Origin: Chitinophagales bacterium | Lineage (GTDB): Bacteria > Bacteroidota > Bacteroidia > Chitinophagales > Chitinophagaceae | NCBI GenBank assembly: GCA_026936105.1 | Contig: JAIXKI010000015.1 | Location: 176,685 to 240,684, forward strand | DNA length: 64,000 bases | Direction of reading: 5' to 3' | Part shown: piece by piece, positions 1 to 6,991 of the stretch | Numbering within the stretch: position 1 is the stretch's first letter | Layout of the letters: every line of letters starts with the position of its first letter | The notes under the pieces: model-generated | Seen by the model: the letters and a program-made list of their open reading frames with translations, nothing else | Database searches by the model: none | What the model was told of the DNA's origin: nothing | Translations under genes and position numbers: made by a program

Positions 1-1668
1 AAGGTCAATGTTCTTTACTGCCACCTGATAAAAAAAATCCAGTGGTGACGGCAGTTTATACCATTGCATCAATTCATCAATATTGTACTGGGTAAAAGCA
101 GCACCCATTCCTTCCAGTTTTCTTTGTACCATATATTTTCCATCCTCAGCAATTTTTCTTTTTTCTTCTTTTAATGCGTCCCGGATTCTGCCTCTTGCTT
201 TGGAAGTAACCACAAAATTCAACCAATCCTCAGAAGGTTTCTGCTTATTGGAAGTAATGATCTCCACCTGGTCGCCGCTTCTTAATTTATGGCTGATTGG
301 TACCAGCTTATGGTTTACCTTGGCTCCTATCGTTTTCCCCCCGATAGCGCTATGAATGGAAAATGCAAAATCAAGTGCAGACGATCCCACCGGCAACATT
401 TTTACATCTCCTTTCGGAGTATATACATAAATTTCTTCTGCAAGAAAACTGGTCTTGAAATCCTGTAAGAAATCCACGCTATCTGTTTCCTGATTGGAAA
501 TCATTTCCCTGATCTGCTGAAACCATTTATCAAACCGGCTTTCATCGGTAGTGCCCTCTTTATATTTCCAATGCGCTGCCAATCCCTTTTCAGCAATTTC
601 ATTCATCCTTTTACTTCTGATCTGCACTTCCACCCAACGGCCTTCCGGTCCCATTACCGTGGTGTGCAAAGCCTCATAGCCATTTGCTTTGGGATTGCTC
701 AACCAGTCCCTTAATCTTTCCGGTGCAGGCGTGTACTCATCTGTTATCATAGAATAGATCTTCCAGCAATCCTCTTTTTCTTTTTCGGGAGGAGAATCAA
801 TAATAACCCGGATGGCAAAGAGATCGTACACTTCTTCAAAAGAAATTTCTTTCTTTTTCATTTTTGTCCAGATCGAGTGAATACTTTTAGGACGGCCATA
901 GATTTCTGCCTTAAAATTATTTTCCTCCAGTTTTTCTTTCAGAGGTTTGATGAACTCAGTGATGAAGCGGGTACGTTCTCTTTTTGTTTCGGCAAGTTTT
1001 CGAACAATTTCCCTGTATATTTCCGGCTCAAGGTATTTCATCGCCAGGTCTTCCATCTCGGTTTTGATATTGTAAAGACCCATTCTGTGTGCCAGAGGGG
1101 CATACACATAAACCGTTTCAGAAGCGATCTTTAACTGGCTCTCTCTTTTCACACTGTCCAGCGTTCTCATGTTATGAAGCCGGTCAGCCAGTTTGATAAG
1201 TATCACCCGGGGGTCATCCGTAAGCGTTAATAATATCTTTTTGAAATTCTCTGCCTGCTTGGAAGCGTTTATATCAATTACATTGGAGATTTTGGTCAAC
1301 CCATCTACTATCCTTGCGATCTCAGAACCAAATTCCCGCTGAATGTCTTCAAGGGTTACATCAGTATCTTCTACTGTATCATGCAGTAAAGAACATATAG
1401 TTGATCGAATACCAAGTCCGATCTCTTCCACACAGATTTTAGCGACTGCAATAGGATGCAAAATATAAGGCTCACCGCTTTTACGTCTCATGGATTTATG
1501 AGCTTCGGCAGCCATCTGAAAAGCGGTACGGATCTGAGCTTTACCTCCGGGTTTCAATTTCAATTTTGCCTTGAGAGATCTCAGCAAAGAACGGTATTCC
1601 CTCAGTATAAGTTTCTTCTCCTGCTCCTCGTTAAGATTATATTTAGGCGTTTTTGCAATTGTTTCCAT
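1..1668 (-). CDS. Bifunctional (p)ppGpp synthetase/hydrolase, RelA/SpoT family (3' end outside window)
   Basis: Long RelA/SpoT homologue makes and degrades the stringent-response alarmone (p)ppGpp in the cytoplasm. The reading frame is open from the ATG at 1666-1668 to the window edge (556 codons), so the C-terminal ACT part is missing. Visible in order are an HD hydrolase domain with HDTVEDT at residues 96-102, a synthetase domain containing NPKANGYEALHTTV and VEVQIRS, LAAHWKYKEG, and a TGS domain with VYTPKGDV. The intact HD motif predicts hydrolase activity. Bacteroidota commonly carry one long bifunctional enzyme of this type, so rel or spoT would both be defensible names. A perfect TAAATTTG box lies 5 nt before the ATG, which fits this start and predicts almost no leader. 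Confidence 0.95.
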   Translation of the reverse strand, partial: METIAKTPKYNLNEEQEKKLILREYRSLLRSLKAKLKLKPGGKAQIRTAFQMAAEAHKSMRRKSGEPYILHPIAVAKICVEEIGLGIRSTICSLLHDTVEDTDVTLEDIQREFGSEIARIVDGLTKISNVIDINASKQAENFKKILLTLTDDPRVILIKLADRLHNMRTLDSVKRESQLKIASETVYVYAPLAHRMGLYNIKTEMEDLAMKYLEPEIYREIVRKLAETKRERTRFITEFIKPLKEKLEENNFKAEIYGRPKSIHSIWTKMKKKEISFEEVYDLFAIRVIIDSPPEKEKEDCWKIYSMITDEYTPAPERLRDWLSNPKANGYEALHTTVMGPEGRWVEVQIRSKRMNEIAEKGLAAHWKYKEGTTDESRFDKWFQQIREMISNQETDSVDFLQDFKTSFLAEEIYVYTPKGDVKMLPVGSSALDFAFSIHSAIGGKTIGAKVNHKLVPISHKLRSGDQVEIITSNKQKPSEDWLNFVVTSKARGRIRDALKEEKRKIAEDGKYMVQRKLEGMGAAFTQYNIDELMQWYKLPSPLDFFYQVAVKNIDL

Positions 1669-1911
1669 TCATCCAAATTTACGCAAAAGAAATGCCTTGC
1701 AGAAAGTCGGGCTAAATGACCTACATTTGCAGCCCAAATTTCAGGCTTAGAGCCATTCCGTCATAACGGCGGATTACATATCAGAAAACATTGGAACGAT
1801 TGGCCTGAATTGGGAAAAAGAGTTTGCCGCTGCGGTGAACCTTCCTGACGGAAGGCAGGATTGGCAGTCTTACCGGCAACTTAAAAAACAGTTCTATGAG
1901 TATTTAATACT
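1669..1911. other. Intergenic stretch before tRNA-Leu with a start-less open frame
   Basis: The plus strand has TACATTTG at 1722-1729, a good -7 box with a TTG 22 nt upstream (1697-1699), which may drive the tRNA. From about 1751 a plus-strand frame stays open for some 57 codons and ends at a TGA (1922-1924) inside the tRNA. Its translation looks protein-like (it contains NWEKEFAAAV and DWQSYRQLKKQFYEYL), but it has no ATG, GTG or TTG near its beginning. A small hairpin (CCTTCC, loop TGAC, GGAAGG) sits at 1840-1855. It may be a gene remnant. Confidence 0.35.
1674..1681 (-). promoter_or_regulatory. -7 promoter box of the RelA/SpoT gene
   Basis: TAAATTTG on the minus strand is a perfect match to the Bacteroidota -7 consensus TAnnTTTG and ends 5 nt before the ATG. 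No TTG or TTTG is seen at the usual upstream spacing, so this rests on one half of the promoter. If used, transcription would begin at or next to the start codon. Confidence 0.5.
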
Positions 1912-1996
1912 GCGGGTGTGGTGAAATTGGTAGACATACCAGACTTAGGATCTGGCGCCGCAAGGCATGGGGGTTCGAGTCCCTCCACCCGCACCA
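1912..1996 (+). tRNA. tRNA-Leu (anticodon TAG)
   Basis: The 85-nt sequence folds as a class II tRNA: a 7-bp acceptor stem GCGGGTG/CACCCGC, a D-arm, an anticodon loop CTTAGGA with TAG at positions 34-36, a variable arm and a GGTTCGAGTCC T-arm. The discriminator A is followed by an encoded CCA (1994-1996). It reads CUA and other CUN leucine codons. Confidence 0.95.
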
Positions 1997-2074
1997 ATTT
2001 AAGGTTCAGGAAATCAGGTGAATCACAATTATCAACTTTTGACTTTCCGGAACTGCATAAAATAGAATTTTGAA

Positions 2075-3451
2075 ATGGCTACAATTACAAAAGAAAGCAT
2101 CGGACCGCTCCATGAAAAACTGACGGTTAAACTGGAAAAGACAGATTACCTGCCTGCTTTTGAAAAAGCTTTGAAAGATTATTCAAAAAAGGCAAATATC
2201 CCCGGATTCAGGAAAGGAATGGTTCCTGCCAGCCTGATCAAGAAAATGTATGGCCCTTCCGTTTTTACTGATGAAGTGGTTCGTTCTGTTGACCGGGAAC
2301 TGATCAAATACATTGAAACCGACAAGCTGGACATTTTCGCACAGCCCTTGCCTCTTGAAAACGATATCCGCCAGCTGGACATGAACAATCCTGCCGAATA
2401 TGTATTTCATTTTGAAGTAGGAATGAGGCCGGATTTCAACCTGCCGGATCTTTCCAAAGCAGCAATTACCCGATACAAGGTAACAGTGACTGATGAGATG
2501 TTGAATAATGAAGTGACCCGTCTTCAAAACCGTTACGGAAATATGAAAGACGAAGAAACAGTAAACAATGATGAAAATGTTTTGAATGTAACTCTCACCG
2601 AATCAGATGTTAACGGCAATGAAACAGAAACCGGGATTAGAAAAGATAATTCGCTCCTGTTAAAATATTTCAAAGAAGATTTCAGGAAACACCTTACCGG
2701 CAAGAAAGTAAACGACCATGCGATATTGCAACTGTCCGCTGCCTTTGATGACAAAGAAAGGGAATGGATCATGGAAGACCTCGGGTTAGACAATAACGAT
2801 GCCACTTCTGCCGGGAAATATTTTAAACTGGTAATTACCAAGATCGGCTTACTGGAGAAAAGAGAATTGAATGAAGATTTTTTCAAACAATTATACCCTG
2901 ACCTGGAATTAAAAACTGAAGAAGAGTTTCGGGGCAAGATCAGGGAAGAAATACAGGCACACTGGGAAAATCAAGCCCGGAACCAGATCCAGGACCAGGT
3001 GTATCATGAACTAATCAACCATACGTCTATCAATTTCCCGGAAATATTTTTAAAGAAATGGATCAAAACGCAAGGAGAAAATCCAAAAACAGATGAAGAA
3101 GCAGAAAATGAATTTCCCGTCTTTATCAGCCAACTGAAATGGTCCCTCATCACTGGCAAGATCGTAAAAGAAAATAATATAGAAGTTAAGCCTGAAGAGA
3201 TCAGAAGTTTTGCCCTGCAGCAATTGCTTGGATACATGGGCATAAATGCTGCTATGGAACAGCAGGATTGGATCAAGGATTATCTGGATAAAATGATGAA
3301 GGATCGCAAATATGTGGAAGATGCTTTTAACAGAATACAAACTCAAAAGATCCTGGAATGGGCAGAGCAACAGGTGAAACCGACAGATAAAGTGATCAGT
3401 GCTGAAGAATTCACACAAATGGTCGAAGCACACCAGCACCATCATCATTAA
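2075..3451 (+). CDS. tig: Trigger factor, ribosome-associated chaperone
   Basis: Trigger factor binds at the ribosome exit tunnel and holds nascent chains. The 458-aa length is near the family norm. The ribosome-binding signature GFRKGMVP is at residues 44-51, followed by a weakly conserved middle (PPIase-like) region around 150-250 and an alpha-helical C-terminal domain. It is the first gene of a quality-control block (two clpP genes and clpX follow), a classical neighbourhood. The last residues are AHQHHHH, a natural histidine-rich tail that could bind metal; this is unusual compared with enterobacterial trigger factor. The ATG is chosen because no in-frame alternative fits the family start better. 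The family call is firm; the tail's role is unknown. Confidence 0.95.
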   Translation: MATITKESIGPLHEKLTVKLEKTDYLPAFEKALKDYSKKANIPGFRKGMVPASLIKKMYGPSVFTDEVVRSVDRELIKYIETDKLDIFAQPLPLENDIRQLDMNNPAEYVFHFEVGMRPDFNLPDLSKAAITRYKVTVTDEMLNNEVTRLQNRYGNMKDEETVNNDENVLNVTLTESDVNGNETETGIRKDNSLLLKYFKEDFRKHLTGKKVNDHAILQLSAAFDDKEREWIMEDLGLDNNDATSAGKYFKLVITKIGLLEKRELNEDFFKQLYPDLELKTEEEFRGKIREEIQAHWENQARNQIQDQVYHELINHTSINFPEIFLKKWIKTQGENPKTDEEAENEFPVFISQLKWSLITGKIVKENNIEVKPEEIRSFALQQLLGYMGINAAMEQQDWIKDYLDKMMKDRKYVEDAFNRIQTQKILEWAEQQVKPTDKVISAEEFTQMVEAHQHHHH

Positions 3452-3539
3452 TCCGGAAACAAATTAGAGCTAGCTTCCATTCAGGCCCGGCAATACATTT
3501 GCCAAATCGTCCTGATATTTTCGTGTTTTATTCGCCAAT

Positions 3540-3570
3540 TTTGCTGTTTTGGCATTTGGACGGATATTTG
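3540..3570 (+). promoter_or_regulatory. Promoter of the clpP-clpP genes
   Basis: TTTG at 3540-3543, a 19-bp spacer and GATATTTG at 3563-3570 (7 of 8 matches to TAnnTTTG) form a Bacteroidota-type -33/-7 promoter. A start near 3576 would leave a leader of about 30 nt before clpP at 3606. Confidence 0.55.
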
Positions 3571-3605
3571 ATACTTAGAAAAGACAATTCAACAAAAAGA
3601 TCATT

Positions 3606-4298
3606 ATGAGTTTTCAGTCAGAATTTGAAAAATATGCGATAAAGCATCGCAGATTATCCGGTAATACACTACATAGCTACGCATCACACCTGGTAACGGC
3701 GCTTACACCCAATATTATTGAAGAACGGCCTATGAATGTTGCCGTGATGGATGTGTACAGCCGTCTGATGATGGACCGGATCATCTTCCTGGGTTATCCC
3801 ATCAATGATGAAGTGGCCAATATTGTTACGGCTCAGTTACTTTTCCTGGATTCCACCGATAGAACAAGGGATATCAATATGTATATAAACAGTCCCGGCG
3901 GGAGTGTTTATTCGGGGCTTGGAGTGTATGACACCATGCAATATGTTACTCCGGATGTTGCTACCATTTGCATAGGCATTGCTGCCTCCATGGCATCAGT
4001 GCTGCTGGCTGCAGGCACAAAAGGAAAAAGAGCAGCCCTGAAGCATGCGAGAGTGATGATGCATCAGCCCAGCGGTGCCATTGGCGGTCAGGCAAGTGAT
4101 ATTGAGATTACAGTAGCTGAAATCAAAAAATTAAAATCAGAACTGTATGAAGTGATCAGCAATCACTCGGGAAAACCATTCAAACAAATTGAAAAAGATT
4201 TTGACCGTGATCACTGGATGACTGCAGCGGAAGCAAAAGAATATGGATTGGTGGATGAAGTGCTGGCGATCAATACCAGAAAAGACAAGAAAGACTAA
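3606..4298 (+). CDS. clpP: ATP-dependent Clp protease proteolytic subunit, first paralogue
   Basis: Serine peptidase (S14) that forms the barrel of the Clp protease and degrades proteins fed by ClpX. The triad is complete: Ser128 in GIAASMAS, His153 in MMHQP and Asp202 in DRDHW. At 230 aa it has an N-terminal extension of about 40 residues before the conserved core (MNVAVMDVYSRL), longer than the usual short propeptide. It lies 49 bp upstream of a second clpP, and clpX follows, so the two subunits may form a mixed barrel, as known for bacteria with two ClpP proteins. It has its own promoter signal and is separated from tig by 154 bp. Confidence 0.95.
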   Translation: MSFQSEFEKYAIKHRRLSGNTLHSYASHLVTALTPNIIEERPMNVAVMDVYSRLMMDRIIFLGYPINDEVANIVTAQLLFLDSTDRTRDINMYINSPGGSVYSGLGVYDTMQYVTPDVATICIGIAASMASVLLAAGTKGKRAALKHARVMMHQPSGAIGGQASDIEITVAEIKKLKSELYEVISNHSGKPFKQIEKDFDRDHWMTAAEAKEYGLVDEVLAINTRKDKKD

Positions 4299-4347
4299 TA
4301 ATTGCAAGGAATATTATATTGAATTTTAAAAGAAAAAGTAAAGACAA

Positions 4348-4977
4348 ATGGATCCAAAAAAGTTTTCACTCTACGATTGGAGAGCAGACGATGAGGAAGA
4401 AAGCGAAGATCAGCCCAAGTCTGATCTGATGATTTATAAAAAGCGGATCGAAAAATATTTCTTTGAACGCAGGATCGTTCAACTTTGGGGAGTGGTTGAT
4501 GACAGATCCGCAAAAGACGTGGTTACAAAGTTGCTTTTATTGGATGCTGACAAGCAGGGTGAAGAGATCAAATTTTACATTAACAGTCCGGGTGGTGTGG
4601 TCACTAGCGGTATGGTTATCTACGACACGATGAGAATGCTACAATCGCCTGTCAGCACCATTTGCATGGGATTGGCAGCTTCCATGGGAAGTATTTTGCT
4701 TAGTGGCGGAGTAAAAGGTAAAAGATATATTTATCCTCATGGTGAAGTAATGATCCATCAGCCTTCATTAGGTGGTTATATACAGGGAGTAAGCGCCGAC
4801 CTGGAGATTCAGGCAAAACAAACCAGGCGGGTTAAAGAGATCGGCGCAAAGATCCTGGCCGATAATTGCGGGAAAACCATTCAACAGATAATGAAAGATT
4901 TCGACCGTGATTACTGGATGGATGCAGAGGAAGCTCTGGAATACGGAATAGTTGATCAAATTGTTGATAAAATATAA
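4348..4977 (+). CDS. clpP: ATP-dependent Clp protease proteolytic subunit, second paralogue
   Basis: Second tandem ClpP of 209 aa. The catalytic residues are Ser112 in LAASMGS, His137 in MIHQP and Asp188 in DRDYW, so it should be active by itself. The N-terminus (residues 10-27) is strongly acidic (DDEEESEDQ), unlike the basic start of the first paralogue, and the core differs enough that this is an old duplication rather than a recent copy. It is probably co-transcribed with the upstream clpP (49-bp gap). clpX begins 145 bp downstream with its own promoter box. Confidence 0.94.
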   Translation: MDPKKFSLYDWRADDEEESEDQPKSDLMIYKKRIEKYFFERRIVQLWGVVDDRSAKDVVTKLLLLDADKQGEEIKFYINSPGGVVTSGMVIYDTMRMLQSPVSTICMGLAASMGSILLSGGVKGKRYIYPHGEVMIHQPSLGGYIQGVSADLEIQAKQTRRVKEIGAKILADNCGKTIQQIMKDFDRDYWMDAEEALEYGIVDQIVDKI

Positions 4978-5073
4978 CCGCCTGACCATAAAGCGGTAAC
5001 ATATTATCACAGATAAAATCTCAGCAGAAAGTACAGATTTATCAAATAATACTTTCAAATCAGAATCGTTTTA

Positions 5074-5081
5074 TAATTTTG
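5074..5081 (+). promoter_or_regulatory. -7 promoter box of clpX
   Basis: TAATTTTG is a perfect match to TAnnTTTG, with a weaker TTTC 17 nt upstream (5053-5056). It predicts a start near 5087 and a leader of about 35 nt, so clpX can be transcribed apart from the clpP genes. Confidence 0.55.
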
Positions 5082-5122
5082 CAGCAGCATAAAAAGGTCT
5101 GATTACTTAGCTTTTCATCTTT

Positions 5123-6364
5123 ATGGCAAAAAATCCGCTTCATTGTTCTTTCTGTGGTCGCAGCCGCGATGAGGTAAAGATCCTTATTGCAGGTCAGGAA
5201 GGCCATATTTGCGAGAACTGTGTAGAGCATGCCCGGGAGATCATCGAACAGGAATTGATGGTACGGGATGAAAAAAGCGGAACCGCTTTTAAGCTGTCGG
5301 TTAAAAAACCCATGGAGGTAAAAAAATTCCTCGATGAGTATGTTATTGGTCAGGATGAAGCAAAAAAGGTTTTATCGGTTGCTGTTTACAATCATTATAA
5401 AAGATTACAACATAAAGTCACCGAAACCAATCCCAATGATATTGAGATTGAAAAGAGCAATATCATCATGGTGGGGGAAACGGGCACCGGAAAGACATTA
5501 CTCGCCAAAACAATTGCCCGGTTACTGAATGTTCCTTTCACGATAGTTGATGCTACGGTATTCACTGAAGCAGGTTATGTAGGAGAAGATGTGGAAAGTA
5601 TTCTGACCCGTTTATTACAGGTTTGCAACTACGATATCTCAGCAGCAGAACGGGGCATCGTGTATATAGATGAAATTGATAAGATCGCCCGAAAAGGGGA
5701 TAATCCATCCATCACCAGAGATGTAAGCGGCGAAGGTGTACAGCAGGGATTGTTGAAACTTTTGGAAGGAACCGATGTATTGGTACCCCCACAGGGCGGA
5801 CGTAAACATCCGGAGCAAAAACTTATTAAGATCAATACTCAAAATATTCTCTTTATATGCGGCGGGGCCTTCGATGGTATTGACAAAGTGATTGCAAGAC
5901 GTGTCCAGACCAATACGATCGGATTCAATGTAGATAAAGAACAACAGGAAAACATTAAGCTGAACCTTTTAAGTTATGTGAATGCGCAGGACCTGAAATC
6001 TTTTGGATTGATCCCTGAATTATTAGGACGTCTTCCTGTTGTCACTCATCTGAATCCGTTGGATGCAGAAACGCTCAGAGCCATTCTTACCGAACCCAAG
6101 AACGCACTGGTAAAGCAATACAAAAAATTATTTGAACTGGAAGGCATACAGTTGATTGTTGAAGGCGATGTACTTTCTTTTATGGTGGAAAAAGCGGTAG
6201 AATATAAATTGGGCGCAAGAGGATTGCGAAGTATTTGTGAGAGCATTCTTACTGATGCCATGTTTGAACTCCCTTCTTCAAAACAAAATCAGTTTATCCT
6301 GGATCTCGAATATGCAAAGCGGAAATTCGATAAGAGCAGGCTCAGCCTGTTGAAAGTAGCCTGA
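5123..6364 (+). CDS. clpX: ATP-dependent Clp protease ATP-binding subunit ClpX
   Basis: AAA+ unfoldase that recognises tagged or damaged proteins and threads them into ClpP. The N-terminal zinc-binding domain has cysteines 8, 11, 30 and 33. Walker A is GETGTGKT (118-125), Walker B IVYIDEID (179-186), the pore loop GYVGED follows at 151-156, and the sensor-2 region has GARGLRS. The 413-aa length is typical. The order tig, clpP, clpP, clpX matches the known functional set. A clear Rho-independent terminator follows the stop. Confidence 0.97.
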   Translation: MAKNPLHCSFCGRSRDEVKILIAGQEGHICENCVEHAREIIEQELMVRDEKSGTAFKLSVKKPMEVKKFLDEYVIGQDEAKKVLSVAVYNHYKRLQHKVTETNPNDIEIEKSNIIMVGETGTGKTLLAKTIARLLNVPFTIVDATVFTEAGYVGEDVESILTRLLQVCNYDISAAERGIVYIDEIDKIARKGDNPSITRDVSGEGVQQGLLKLLEGTDVLVPPQGGRKHPEQKLIKINTQNILFICGGAFDGIDKVIARRVQTNTIGFNVDKEQQENIKLNLLSYVNAQDLKSFGLIPELLGRLPVVTHLNPLDAETLRAILTEPKNALVKQYKKLFELEGIQLIVEGDVLSFMVEKAVEYKLGARGLRSICESILTDAMFELPSSKQNQFILDLEYAKRKFDKSRLSLLKVA

Positions 6365-6391
6365 TAGTTTTCAATCCTGTCAAAGTTTTAA

Positions 6392-6423
6392 AAGTTTCCA
6401 GAGTTTTTCTGAAGCTTTTTTTT
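6392..6423 (+). terminator. Rho-independent terminator after clpX
   Basis: AAGTTTCCAG pairs with CTGAAGCTT (9 pairs, one bulged C, one G-T) around a 7-nt loop and is followed by a run of T to 6423. It lies 28 nt after the clpX stop. Confidence 0.7.
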
Positions 6424-6520
6424 ATTCCCTTTTTATTGAAAAGGTTTTATTGAGTTTGTCATGTAATTGCAGAATTGAAATTATCTTGTGCCATCACTTA
6501 TTTAATTCAAAAATTATACT

Positions 6521-6664
6521 ATGCAAGAACTAATAGAACGATTGAAAAATGAAGCCGGCCTGAATGATGAGCAGGCAAAAAAGGTGATCGAAACCATCAA
6601 AGGTTACGTCATCGAAAAATTTCCTATGCTGGAAGGAGCGGTGAACAGTGTATTCGGATCCTGA
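6521..6664 (+). CDS. Small hypothetical protein, 47 aa
   Basis: An ATG at 6521 opens a 47-residue frame ending at TGA 6662-6664. The predicted protein is mostly helical with regular spacing of hydrophobic residues (MQELIERLKNEAGL near the start, KKVIETIKGYVIEKFP in the middle) and ends in VNSVFGS. It resembles the small helical stress-associated proteins of the DUF2267/DUF2780 type, but it is too short for a firm family call. A TTTG (6455-6458) and a weaker -7-like TATCTTG (6482-6488) lie upstream, after the clpX terminator, which fits an independent small gene. A CGGATC/GATCCG dyad overlaps its stop. Confidence 0.7.
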   Translation: MQELIERLKNEAGLNDEQAKKVIETIKGYVIEKFPMLEGAVNSVFGS

Positions 6665-6671
6665 TCCGGCA

Positions 6672-6758
6672 AATCATTTTACACTTTTAAATGTCCTATG
6701 ATGCCTGTTAGCCGCATCATATGGGCTGAGTGAATGACTACAGGCTTGTAAAATGATT
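6672..6758 (-). repeat. Nested inverted repeats over the 3' half of the small lipoprotein gene
   Basis: The outer arms AATCATTTTAC (6672-6682) and GTAAAATGATT (6748-6758) are perfect complements over 11 bp. Inside them ATGATGC and GCATCAT form a second perfect 7-bp stem around a 9-nt loop, and GCCTGT/ACAGGC can also pair. The transcript would be strongly structured here. No T-run follows, so it is not an obvious terminator. Confidence 0.6.
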
Positions 6759-6793
6759 GCTAAAAAAATAAGTAGTAGAATTCTCGTTTTCAT
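6674..6793 (-). CDS. Very small predicted lipoprotein, 39 aa
   Basis: The ATG at 6791-6793 begins a 39-residue peptide with a typical lipoprotein signal: basic start MKTR, hydrophobic core ILLLIFLAII and lipobox LQAC, leaving a mature peptide of about 21 residues rich in His, Ser and Arg. A perfect -7 box TAGTTTTG (6814-6821) stands 20 nt upstream of the ATG, so a transcribed gene is plausible. The 3' half of the coding region is enclosed by an 11-bp inverted repeat (6672-6682 with 6748-6758). It could be a lipidated toxin-like or entericidin-like peptide, but no family is recognised. Confidence 0.55.
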   Translation of the reverse strand: MKTRILLLIFLAIILQACSHSLSPYDAANRHHRTFKSVK

Positions 6794-6813
6794 AGACAAA
6801 GGATTTAGCACTA

Positions 6814-6821
6814 CAAAACTA
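6814..6821 (-). promoter_or_regulatory. -7 promoter box of the small lipoprotein gene
   Basis: TAGTTTTG on the minus strand matches TAnnTTTG perfectly and predicts a start near 6808 with a leader of about 14 nt. No good TTG is seen at the -33 position. Confidence 0.5.
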
Positions 6822-6905
6822 AATAAGCGGATATAAAAAGTAATTAGGAAATGTCTATGAAATATCCACTTTTTACAAGGGAAAACCACTCAGGAGCTAT
6901 ACTCG

Positions 6906-6938
6906 AAAAAAAATCATCCCGACGCTTTGGTCGGGATG
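6906..6938 (-). terminator. Rho-independent terminator after the ribonucleotide reductase gene
   Basis: On the minus strand CATCCCGAC pairs perfectly with GTCGGGATG (9 bp, 6-nt loop) and is followed by ATTTTTTTT. It lies 53 nt after the stop of the reductase gene. Confidence 0.85.
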
Positions 6939-6991
6939 GAATTTAACGGGTACTGTTTTATGTGGTTTTCCGTCCATTCTACTATGGATCA

